From the NCBI RefSeq assembly GCF_003390325.1, contig NZ_QUOK01000001.1, forward strand, positions 434,001 to 498,000: DNA of 64,000 bases, in the 5' to 3' direction. The DNA comes from Rhodohalobacter sp. SW132 (GTDB lineage Bacteria > Bacteroidota > Rhodothermia > Balneolales > Balneolaceae). Positions 44,701 through 51,172 of this stretch are shown here, piece after piece. A model generated the notes under the pieces. The model was not told where the DNA came from. It made no database searches and saw only the letters and a program-made list of their open reading frames with translations. Position numbers and translations under genes: made by a program. Position 1 is the first letter of the stretch, and the number at the start of each line of letters is the position of its first letter.

Positions 44701-46113
44701 GTGAACAATAACGCCGAACAGCTACTTGCATTGATTAATCAGCTTCTGGACCTGTCGAAGCTGGAAGCTGGCAAAATGGAGTTTTCTCCTGAAAAGCAGA
44801 ACATCGTTTCGTTTTTAAAAAACCATTTGTTTTCGTTTGAATCCCTAGCAGAGACAAAGAATATCAGCCTGAATTTTACGTCGGCCCGAGCCACAATACC
44901 GGTAGGTTTCGAAGCCGACAAAATGGAAAAAGTATTTTTTAATCTGTTTATGAATGCCTTCAAGTTCACGGAAGCCGGCGGACGAATCGATGTGTCTGTT
45001 GAAACTCCGCAGCCTGATGTTGTTGAAATACGGGTAAAGGATTCCGGGATCGGCATATCCAAGGATCGTCTGCCCTACATTTTTGATCGGTTTTACCAGG
45101 CTGACCCATCCAGCACACGAAAATATGAAGGAACCGGTATTGGGCTGGCACTGGCGAATGAGCTGATAACACTTCATAGTGGAACGATTGATGTGGAGAG
45201 CGAAGAAGGTGTTGGTACTGAATTTATCATCCGGCTTCCATTTCAGGAAGATCACGTTTCAGACTCTTATGATGCCGTTATGAATGAGCATGTAAACGGA
45301 GAAAACGTTTCGCCTGCCTCTGCCCTTCCCGATTTTGAAGCTCTCCTTTCAGATCATGATGAACTGGTTCTGATTGTGGAGGACAATGATGATGTGCGAT
45401 CTTTTATCAGGGAACAGCTCGAAAACGATTATAAAATCCTGGAAGCCGCTAACGGCCTGGAGGGAATTGCCGTATCGCAGGGCACCATCCCGGATTTAAT
45501 TATCACCGACTTGATGATGCCGGAAATGGACGGATATGCGTTCAGTGAGAAAATCCGCAGCGATGAAAAAACCAGCCATATCCCCATCATTATGCTGACT
45601 GCCAAGGCCGGGCTCGATCCCAAAATTGAGGGGCTGGAAGCGGGAATTGACGCCTGGCTGACCAAACCGTTTCATGTAAAAGAGCTGCAAATAAGGGTGA
45701 AAGCTCTCATTCAGCAGAGAAAGAATTTAAAGCAACAATTTAGTACGGCCACGTACTTTAAACCTTCGGTGATTGCGAAGACCCCTGTCGATCAGAGTTT
45801 TCTTGGAAAGGCCATAGAAATGATAGATTCTCATCTCTGCGAAGAATCTTTTCTGGTAGAAGATTTTGCAGCATCACTGAATATGAGCATCTCCCAGCTC
45901 AACAGAAAACTGAACGCCCTGGTTGATCAGCCGGCCGGAAACTTCATCCGGTCCGTGCGTCTGCAGCGCTCGGCAGAACTACTGAACCAAACCGATAAAA
46001 CCATCGCCGAGATCTGCTACGACGTCGGATTCAACGATCAGGCGTACTTCTCTCGCGCCTTCAAAAAACAGTTTGGTAAGAGTCCGTCGGCATTTCGGAA
46101 GTTGTCTATTTGA
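41701..46113 (+). CDS. Hybrid two-component sensor-regulator with periplasmic propeller and AraC output
   Basis: A 1470-residue protein with a TTG start. Order: a lipoprotein-like signal (lipobox LLAACTK), a Pro-rich linker to about residue 170, twelve tandem 42-residue propeller repeats at about 180-695 (SGNIWLGTEGGGVSVFDGEN), a diverged remainder and a Y_Y_Y domain to about 910 (YSYRMEGLHTNWSQP). A helix follows near 920. The kinase has H969 (ISHEFRTPL) and a C-terminal ATPase (DSGIGIS, GTGIGLALANEL). The receiver has D1270 (ITDLMMPEMDG). An AraC-type HTH ends the protein (IAEICYDVGFNDQAYFSRAF). One protein thus senses outside and binds DNA inside. A lipidated N-terminus is unusual for this family. 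Confidence 0.93.
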   Translation: MNCQFNQTTILSPARCLGILMILLPLILLAACTKTSGDRDASLPPPLYPQPQTVELKAGVSITATPKIIHPDSVAKPQSFIVDQAALTRINAHPNRRQIPNELTTIPIDQNQLNTIPLRKGNPDFVLRNSIGDTIPTGVPILAKGKVVKAIRSKPTKALPPVTKDAAIAHLQYLNMEQGLASSFVRAVLEDRSGNIWLGTRRGVSVYNGESFTHYSENEGLSNNFIRAIAEDQSGNIWLGTEGGGVSVFDGENFTHYTEREGFSNNLVRAILVDKIGNIWLGTRGGGVSVFNGESFTHYTENEGLSYNDVMSIAEDKNGNIWLGTFYGGVNVFDGESFTHYSENEGLSNSNVVSIAEDRRGNIWLGTDGGGVSVFNGESFTHYSENEGVSNRFVWSILEDKNGNIWLGTRGAGVSVFTGENFTHYTENEGLSNNTVFSITEDHSGNIWVGTEGGGVSVFTGENFTHYSENEGLSNNIVRAILEDQSGNIWLGTEGGGVSVFDGENFTHYTENDGLSNNDVISILEDQSGNIWLGTEGGGVSLFNGENFTHYSENEGVSNSYIRASLEDKSGNIWLGSRGRVTVFDGKSFIHYIDKEGGSNSVVWSILEDQSGNIWLGTEGGGVSVFDGENFIYYTENDGLSNNFVRTIAEDKSGNIWLGTWGGGISVFNGENFTHYTEKEGLSNNTVFSIIEDKSAPLDEVIVYIGTENGLSKISLKEDETSGDKEFAFSIQNFGKQDGLKGLRFTKGATIDSKNRAWWGTGNGLVMLDLNTLTFSDKIPQPRLSQLEINEQFIDYRNIPDSPDSDLNQITFSGVQKFENYPLSLQLPYDKNHLTFYFAAIDWAAPHKIRYSYRMEGLHTNWSQPTADPVADYRNLPFGSYTFQIRAIGESGVWSEPFNYSFAILPPWWHTWWAYGLYGFLFLSAIYSLRRYELTRFNLKNELQLERVEIDSLRKLDHLKSHFFANISHEFRTPLTLIIGQIETLLNSEDDRNRKKKLISVNNNAEQLLALINQLLDLSKLEAGKMEFSPEKQNIVSFLKNHLFSFESLAETKNISLNFTSARATIPVGFEADKMEKVFFNLFMNAFKFTEAGGRIDVSVETPQPDVVEIRVKDSGIGISKDRLPYIFDRFYQADPSSTRKYEGTGIGLALANELITLHSGTIDVESEEGVGTEFIIRLPFQEDHVSDSYDAVMNEHVNGENVSPASALPDFEALLSDHDELVLIVEDNDDVRSFIREQLENDYKILEAANGLEGIAVSQGTIPDLIITDLMMPEMDGYAFSEKIRSDEKTSHIPIIMLTAKAGLDPKIEGLEAGIDAWLTKPFHVKELQIRVKALIQQRKNLKQQFSTATYFKPSVIAKTPVDQSFLGKAIEMIDSHLCEESFLVEDFAASLNMSISQLNRKLNALVDQPAGNFIRSVRLQRSAELLNQTDKTIAEICYDVGFNDQAYFSRAFKKQFGKSPSAFRKLSI
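42230..43790 (+). repeat. Twelve tandem 126-bp coding repeats inside the hybrid sensor
   Basis: The word for SGNIWLG (gaaatatctggctggg and near variants) recurs every 126 bases from 42281 to 43661; the first interval is 123 bases and one later unit lacks a codon. Each unit encodes one 42-residue propeller element (IWLGT, GGGVSVFDGE, FTHYTENEGLSNN). Many units differ at only a few codons and several pairs are nearly identical in DNA, suggesting recent duplication or gene conversion inside the gene. Confidence 0.9.
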
Positions 46114-46140
46114 GTAATTCCCCTCTGCCTGTGCATTTCT

Positions 46141-46338
46141 GGTCCCGACCCATCGGGAAGAGGGGACCGAATTGAGAAAGCATGCGAAGCGGGACTTTCG
46201 AGATTCAGGGGTGTGTTCCTCGAGACCTCGATTTGAGTTCGAAGCAGAACTCATTCTCCTGCCCCATTCAACACACCCCTCGGTTTGAAAATCTGCGATT
46301 TCGCAGTTTTCAAATCCTTTTCCCCTCTCAAGAGGGGA
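46141..46338 (+). repeat. Dispersed structured repeat, second family, copy B
   Basis: It opens with the hairpin GGTCCC/GGGACC, passes through GAGATTCAGGGGTGTGTTC and ends CACCCCTCGGTTTGAAAATC, a TGCGA/TCGCA hairpin, TTTTCAAATCC and a final CCCCTCTCAAGAGGGG hairpin. The order and most of the last 55 bases equal those of 6763-6926 read on the opposite strand. It lies just after the hybrid sensor stop. Confidence 0.7.
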
Positions 46339-46441
46339 TTAGTCAACTCAAGCTCTGCAATGTGCCAATCAAATTTGGCTCTCATTTCCCAAGAATCAAT
46401 GAGGGTATTGAAAAACGTTGTTCAAGTTAGTTCTATGAACA

Positions 46442-46521
46442 GGGAGATTTCTCGACTCCACACCGGCACCGAAGGCATCCCGTTGGGAAAAAACCCCGGC
46501 GTTTCGCTCGAAATGACAGGG
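46442..46521. repeat. Dispersed repeat, second copy of the GGAGATnTCTC type
   Basis: GGGAGATTTCTCGACTCC at the left and CTCGAAATGACAGG at the right match the ends of 10220-10273. Between them is GC-rich non-coding DNA. From here to 46782 I see no gene, only a further TCATCCTGA/GCGGAAGGATCTCC-type word near 46675-46720 that is common in such repeats. Confidence 0.4.
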
Positions 46522-46782
46522 CTTTGGGTGTATTGGAGGGCGGCGTATTACACTCCCACTCTTGCAAAACGCCCTTTGACGCCGCCATCTTCGTTTTATT
46601 CGCGGCGCAGCAACAAACCTGGTTCGAAATCTGAGTTTTGCGCGCCGCGCTTCCTAACCGAATGCCCATTATCATCCTGACCGAAGGTGTGTATTTCACC
46701 TGAGCGGAAGGATCTCCTTGTTATCGGCAGGAGCTCTGAAAAGCATTGGTCTTCTCCGTTTACCATTTTTTGACCCAATAAT

Positions 46783-46816
46783 CCAAATAAATGCGTGGTT
46801 TCTACAAGAGTTTGAC
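46783..46816 (+). promoter_or_regulatory. 34-bp candidate AraC-type operator, site 1 (upstream of NTF2-like lipoprotein gene)
   Basis: CCAAATAAATGCGTGG... ending AGTTTGAC. Aligned without gaps to 47720-47753 it shares 24 of 34 bases (pattern CCAAA.A..TGCG.GG, then CAA.AGTTTGAC). Two related half-sites (TCCAAATAAATG and TACAAGAGTTTG) lie 21 bases apart, two helical turns, as expected for an AraC-family dimer. It ends 147 bases before the ATG at 46964. Confidence 0.5.
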
Positions 46817-46963
46817 TCTTCGCTGTCATAGTTTTTGAAAGGAATCATTCAACTATCAACCGGTACATCAATGAAAAGCTGACTGATATTCAAGGAAAAA
46901 TCAGTTGTGCATAGGTAATCATTGTCACGTTTACAAAACTCAAACCCGGGGAAAACACACATT

Positions 46964-47461
46964 ATGAAAACTAAGCCGACCAACCTCTTTTTAGCCTCTC
47001 TATTAATAGTTTCATTTTTAATGACATCATGCACTCAAACGCAAAATCAAACCCAAACAAGTAATCCAAATGTGGAGGTTGTTCAGGGAATATATGATGC
47101 GTTTGCAGCCGGGGATGGTGGGGCCGTACTGGCAACTTTTTCACCCGATATCGTTTGGAATGAAGCCGAAAGCAATTCCCTCGCGGATGGCAATCCTTAT
47201 GAAGGCCCGCAGGCTGTTGCTGAAGGTGTATTTGGACGAATCGGCCAGGAATGGGAAATATTTACTCTCACCGATCAAACCCTGTACGGGGTTGGTGAAG
47301 ATATGGTAATGGCTACAGGAAAATACCAGGGAACGCATGCTGTAACCGGAAAGTCGATCAATGCACAACACGTCCACATCTGGTGGTTTGAAAATGGACT
47401 GGTGACACAATTTCAACAATACGTGGATACCAAACAGCTTGCTGATGCGGAGTCGGAATAA
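46964..47461 (+). CDS. SnoaL/NTF2-like lipoprotein
   Basis: A 165-residue predicted lipoprotein. The ATG at 46964 (MKTKPTNLFLASLLIVSF, then LMTSC) gives a proper lipobox; an upstream in-frame ATG-like start at 46922 would bury it. The mature part is a nuclear-transport-factor-2/SnoaL cone: VEVVQGIYDAFAAGDGGAVL, FSPDIVWNEAESN, AQHVHIWWFENGLVTQFQQY and VDTKQL. Such domains bind small hydrophobic ligands or act as small enzymes. It lies 850 bases from the sensor and 357 bases before the SDR; all three may be linked through the operator-like boxes. Precise role unknown. Confidence 0.82.
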   Translation: MKTKPTNLFLASLLIVSFLMTSCTQTQNQTQTSNPNVEVVQGIYDAFAAGDGGAVLATFSPDIVWNEAESNSLADGNPYEGPQAVAEGVFGRIGQEWEIFTLTDQTLYGVGEDMVMATGKYQGTHAVTGKSINAQHVHIWWFENGLVTQFQQYVDTKQLADAESE

Positions 47462-47475
47462 ATCAAGACAGAGAG

Positions 47476-47520
47476 AGCCCCGGAATGAAGTTTTTGAGAA
47501 CAGCTTTGTCTCGGGGCTTT
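47476..47520 (+). terminator. Possible terminator after the NTF2-like gene
   Basis: AGCCCCG (47476-47482) pairs with CGGGGCT (47512-47518), followed by TTTAATAAAG, with a long 29-base loop. It starts 14 bases after the stop. The long loop keeps confidence low. The rest of the gap to 47719 has no gene that I can support. Confidence 0.35.
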
Positions 47521-47719
47521 AATAAAGGTTCTAATGGAAAGTTTTGGGTTGTGTGTTGAACTGTCTAATTGTGAACTGTTGAATCGATTCTCCAACGACA
47601 AACAGATCCACAGCTCATCAGTTCAACGTGAGCCACCTGCGCTATAGCTACGGATGACAGGCGAAGCGAGCACTCGACAAATCAACTCGCGGCAAAAGCC
47701 CCAAAATCGCCCAAAAAGT

Positions 47720-47753
47720 CCAAACATTTGCGCGGATAATCCAAAAGTTTGAC
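47720..47753 (+). promoter_or_regulatory. 34-bp candidate AraC-type operator, site 2 (upstream of SDR gene)
   Basis: CCAAACATTTGCGCGG... ending AGTTTGAC. It holds two clear direct half-sites, TCCAAACATTTG and TCCAAAAGTTTG, whose starts are 21 bases apart. It ends 65 bases before the ATG at 47819, a suitable place for an activator. It matches site 1 at 24/34 and site 3 at about 21/34 positions. Confidence 0.55.
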
Positions 47754-47818
47754 ATCACCTTCAATTACATTCAAAGGAGCAGAAAAAACTTAACCATCAA
47801 CAACAAATCTACACAACT

Positions 47819-48763
47819 ATGAAAACAGCAGGCATTATTGGCGGTTCAGGATATATCGGCAGCTACGTCACGAAACGATTTCTCGAAGAGAACTACAGCG
47901 TGAAGGTGACTGCAAGAGATATCTCTAAAAAGAAAAAATACGAGCATTTAAAGCAGCTTCAGAGTGCAGAAAACCTGGCCGTTGTTCAGGCCGACGTAAC
48001 GGACATCGATTCCCTGAGGGCGTTTATGGATGGATGTGATATTGTAGTTCACACCGGAACGCCGTTTCAGCTGGACGTAAAAGATCCAATCAAAGAGCTC
48101 TTTGAGCCCACCATCAAAGGCACCGAGAATTTCCTGGCGCTCATCCAGGAATCCGGCACGGTAAAGCAAGTGGTGGTTGTGGCGTCCGTTGCCGCATTTA
48201 ATACAGGGTATCCGTTGCCGGTTGAAGGGCTCCCGGCCGATCATCTTTACACCGAAAGTGATGAACCACACCTGAATGAAGAGGGGCATCCATATTGTCA
48301 GGCGAAATATTACGCTGACCAGGTTGTCCGGAAATTTGTAGTCGACCACCCGCAATCCGATATCGACATTGTAAGCGTGTACCCAACAGGAGTGATGGGT
48401 CCGGCTCTTTCACAGCGGGATGATTCCACATCCATGGGCCTGCAGTATCTGTTTAAAAACAAAATTGCCCCCAACCCATTTATGCAGATGCTTTATGACA
48501 GCGACATGGAATTTGCCATCGTGGATGTCCGCGATGTAGCCGAGGGAATTTTCAGAGCAGCCACCAAGGGGGGACTGCACGGCAGGCAATACTACCTGAG
48601 CAACGAGAGCTGGAAGGTGTCGGATATTTCAAGAATGCTGAACAGCGCGCCGGTTCAGGAGAAATGCAGATTTGTGTACAGCGGCAAACGTGCAGAGCAG
48701 GAGTTGGGCATTACGTATAAAACGGCGGCGGCATCTTTTAATGATTATGCGGCGGGTATTTAA
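47819..48763 (+). CDS. Extended SDR: NAD(P)-dependent epimerase/aldehyde-reductase-like
   Basis: A 314-residue Rossmann enzyme. The cofactor loop is GIIGGSGYIGSYV. Later come HTGTPF (the substrate-side NAD motif), VVVASVAAFNTGY with the catalytic Ser region, YCQAKYYAD with the YxxxK pair, and YPTGVMGPAL, followed by VDVRDVAEGI. The whole resembles the dihydroflavonol-4-reductase / cinnamoyl-CoA-reductase-like group of extended SDRs, which reduce aldehydes or ketones. It has its own candidate operator and a 357-base upstream gap, so it is regulated separately. Substrate unknown. Confidence 0.9.
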   Translation: MKTAGIIGGSGYIGSYVTKRFLEENYSVKVTARDISKKKKYEHLKQLQSAENLAVVQADVTDIDSLRAFMDGCDIVVHTGTPFQLDVKDPIKELFEPTIKGTENFLALIQESGTVKQVVVVASVAAFNTGYPLPVEGLPADHLYTESDEPHLNEEGHPYCQAKYYADQVVRKFVVDHPQSDIDIVSVYPTGVMGPALSQRDDSTSMGLQYLFKNKIAPNPFMQMLYDSDMEFAIVDVRDVAEGIFRAATKGGLHGRQYYLSNESWKVSDISRMLNSAPVQEKCRFVYSGKRAEQELGITYKTAAASFNDYAAGI

Positions 48764-48795
48764 ATCACTGTCAACCGGCCATTTTACCGAAAAGT

Positions 48796-48829
48796 GCAAA
48801 CATTCGTGTGAAAAGTCCTAAGATAATAC
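48796..48829 (+). promoter_or_regulatory. 34-bp candidate AraC-type operator, site 3 (upstream of phosphatase operon)
   Basis: GCAAACATTCGTGTGAAAAG, continuing TCCTAAGATAATAC. Aligned without gaps to 47720-47753 it shares about 21 of 34 bases, best in the first half-site (CAAACATT.G.G.G). It lies in the 311-base gap between the SDR stop and the phosphatase gene at 49075, which otherwise is A/T-rich and carries no credible gene. It is weaker than sites 1 and 2 and could also lie downstream of the SDR for no purpose. Confidence 0.35.
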
Positions 48830-49074
48830 AGGTCTATTCTCTACACTTAAAAAGCTTAAAAGATGATTTCTTAAATATGTGTCGTATTAAAAAATTAATG
48901 CAATTGATACTGTTACAGTTTAAAAAAATAAATCATATTATGATATATCTTCCCTTGATTTTTATAAGATTTAAAACTATACACGCTGTGCTGCTGTATT
49001 TCATTCTTCAAATCAACAATCAGTAGATCCGTGGAGTCGATTTACAAACCGCATGTTGACTTTATAGTAGATTC

Positions 49075-50403
49075 ATGAAACAAAACAATTCCCATAATAT
49101 GCTGACGGACGACCAGAAACGTCTTGAAGAAGAAAACAGACGCCTCAGGGGGGCCGTGGATGAACTGGCAATCCTGAACGATCTTGCCCTGGCTATCGGG
49201 GGTAGTCTGGATAGCGAAAAAATTATGCGGTCTATCATTGGCAAATCAATACGGGCACTTGGAGCTGAACAGGGGGATATTACGCTCATTGACGAAAATC
49301 AGGCAAATCCAACACAGACGCTCGTCAGAAGCATGATTACCACGAGCGAGCATTCTCCCCTGCACCTGAATCAGAATCTTCTGGGCTGGATGCAAATCAA
49401 CAAGAAACCGCTGCTAATAAACGAGCCGGAAAACGATTCCCGGTTTCGAAGCGTGGAGTGGGATAACACTATCCGCTGCCTGTTAAGTGCTCCCCTGATG
49501 GCGAGGTCAAAATTGATTGGAATTCTTACCGTTTACAATAAGCGTGCTGAAGGCGACGCGGGGTTTTCAGAATCTGACCAGCGACTGCTTTCTATCATTT
49601 CGGCCCAGTCGGCCCAGGTCGTTGAAAATGCACGGTTCTACGAGGAGGAACAGGCGTATCAGTTTATGCGGAAGGAGCTTGAATTGGCGTCATCTATTCA
49701 GAAAAAGATGCTTCCAACGGCCCCGCCTCAACTCGAAGGTTACTCTATCGCGGGAAAAAATGTAACTGCCCAGGAGGTTGGCGGCGATTATTTTGACTAC
49801 ATCCAAATGGATGAACACCGATGGGCGATTTGCCTGGGGGATATCAGTGGTAAGGGCCTGCCCGCATCACTGTTGATGACAAACCTGCAGGCCATACTCC
49901 GCGGACAGACCTTTCACCTGGTCAAACCGGGTGAAATTCTTAAAAATGCCAACAGACAGCTTTATCAAAGCACAAATACTGAAAAGTTTGCGACCCTTTT
50001 CCTCGCCATTTTGGATACTTCAAGCCATACGATTCATTACTCAAGCGCCGGCCACGACTATCCATTTTTGATGAAAAATAACGGCACACACCTGAGGCTT
50101 AAAACAGGAGGCCTGCCGCTCGGAATGATGGACGGAGTGGAGTATGAAGAAGAGACGATACACCTCGAGGAAGGAGACCTGCTGTTTATATTTTCAGACG
50201 GCGTGACAGACGTTTCTAATATGGAAGAGAAACCGCTGGGTGAGGAGTCTGTTTTTAAATTGCTTCAAAATTCACATAGGCTCAGTGAATCGCCTGACAG
50301 CCTCATCAAACATGTGGTAGATACGTGCCTGAACTACTGCGGAAAGGCACAGCTTTTTGATGATGTCACTGCTGTTGCATTAAAGAGAACTGTAACCGGA
50401 TAG
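49075..50403 (+). CDS. GAF-domain PP2C phosphatase (SpoIIE/RsbU-like)
   Basis: A 442-residue cytoplasmic protein. A short coiled coil (about 10-30) precedes a GAF domain at about 30-190 (LGAEQGDITLIDENQ, CLLSAPLMARSKLIGILTVY). The C-terminal PP2C/SpoIIE domain, about 200-440, has the metal-binding motifs VGGDYFDYIQ, LGDISGKGLPASL and IFSDGVTDVSN. In known systems this type dephosphorylates anti-sigma-factor antagonists, but no such antagonist or anti-sigma gene is in the window. It begins an operon with the ABM gene (11 bases) and the kinase gene (1-base overlap). The GAF ligand is unknown. Confidence 0.92.
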   Translation: MKQNNSHNMLTDDQKRLEEENRRLRGAVDELAILNDLALAIGGSLDSEKIMRSIIGKSIRALGAEQGDITLIDENQANPTQTLVRSMITTSEHSPLHLNQNLLGWMQINKKPLLINEPENDSRFRSVEWDNTIRCLLSAPLMARSKLIGILTVYNKRAEGDAGFSESDQRLLSIISAQSAQVVENARFYEEEQAYQFMRKELELASSIQKKMLPTAPPQLEGYSIAGKNVTAQEVGGDYFDYIQMDEHRWAICLGDISGKGLPASLLMTNLQAILRGQTFHLVKPGEILKNANRQLYQSTNTEKFATLFLAILDTSSHTIHYSSAGHDYPFLMKNNGTHLRLKTGGLPLGMMDGVEYEEETIHLEEGDLLFIFSDGVTDVSNMEEKPLGEESVFKLLQNSHRLSESPDSLIKHVVDTCLNYCGKAQLFDDVTAVALKRTVTG

Positions 50404-50413
50404 GAGGAATGCT

Positions 50414-51172
50414 ATGCACTTACGAATGGTAGAAGCTGCCGTTAATAAAGATGGTGACCTGAGCCTGGAGCATCTTTATGCTGAAAAAATTATTCCGGCT
50501 CTTGAACATACGGCCGGGTGCATTTTTGCCGGACTGCTGCAGCGAGAGGACCAACCATCTCATTACATCTCTTTAACACTTTGGCGCAATGAAAACGATG
50601 CAGATAGCTATGTTCACTCCGGTGAATACCAAAAAAATTTACAGATAATAGAGCATACACTTGAGGAAAGTGATAAATGGAAAATTCAACTCTCCAAAGA
50701 CAATATAGTCGAATACACCCCGGTAGAGATCGAACCGGAAGTAAAATCATTTACAGTCGCCAAACATCAGGATGTTCTGCCTCCCCATCTAGCGGCTAAG
50801 AGCAGCTACCTGAGAATTCTTTCTCTGAAAATTAAGTCAGGTCAGGAAGATGAGTTTAAAAAAATCTACAGTGATGAAATTTTGCCCCAATTGGAATCAG
50901 TCAATGGGTGTCAGTTTGCTTTTTTACTGGATAATTCCAGCCATAACGGGGAGATGATTTCCCTTACGATTTGGGATGATGCTGCTTCGTTAGATTACTA
51001 CGAAAAAGAAGGGTTGTTTAATGCTTTTATGGGCCGGCTTAAGCACACGCTTGGCGACCTTTACAGGTGGAAAATGGCGCTCAAAAACCGCACGAAATCT
51101 GCTACAGCAGTAACCAGTCAGGATATTGGCGTGAGTAAATATACAATGATCACCGGCAAAAAATTTGAGTAA
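50414..51172 (+). CDS. Protein with two ABM-like (dimeric alpha/beta barrel) domains
   Basis: A 252-residue protein with two tandem antibiotic-biosynthesis-monooxygenase-like halves. Each has a strand, a helix with LYAEKIIPALEHTAGC or IYSDEILPQLESVNGC, then ISLTLWRNENDADSYV or ISLTIWDDAASLDYYE. The two Cys-preceding segments show the internal duplication plainly. ABM domains bind heme or small quinones, or only bind ligands. It has a strong AGGAGG (50402-50407) 6 bases before the ATG and overlaps the kinase start by one base, so it is co-made with phosphatase and kinase. Its part in that system is unknown. Confidence 0.8.
   Translation: MHLRMVEAAVNKDGDLSLEHLYAEKIIPALEHTAGCIFAGLLQREDQPSHYISLTLWRNENDADSYVHSGEYQKNLQIIEHTLEESDKWKIQLSKDNIVEYTPVEIEPEVKSFTVAKHQDVLPPHLAAKSSYLRILSLKIKSGQEDEFKKIYSDEILPQLESVNGCQFAFLLDNSSHNGEMISLTIWDDAASLDYYEKEGLFNAFMGRLKHTLGDLYRWKMALKNRTKSATAVTSQDIGVSKYTMITGKKFE

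Noticed and set aside
46285-46680. 131-codon open frame after the hybrid sensor
   Set aside because: It runs through dispersed palindromic repeats, has low-complexity composition and no family resemblance.
48808-49026. 72-codon frame in the gap before the phosphatase gene
   Set aside because: A/T-rich, hydrophobic by composition only, no ribosome site, and it overlaps the operator-like box.
49075-51172. Classical sigma-B type partner-switching module
   Set aside because: The phosphatase fits, but no STAS antagonist, anti-sigma kinase or sigma factor gene is in the window.
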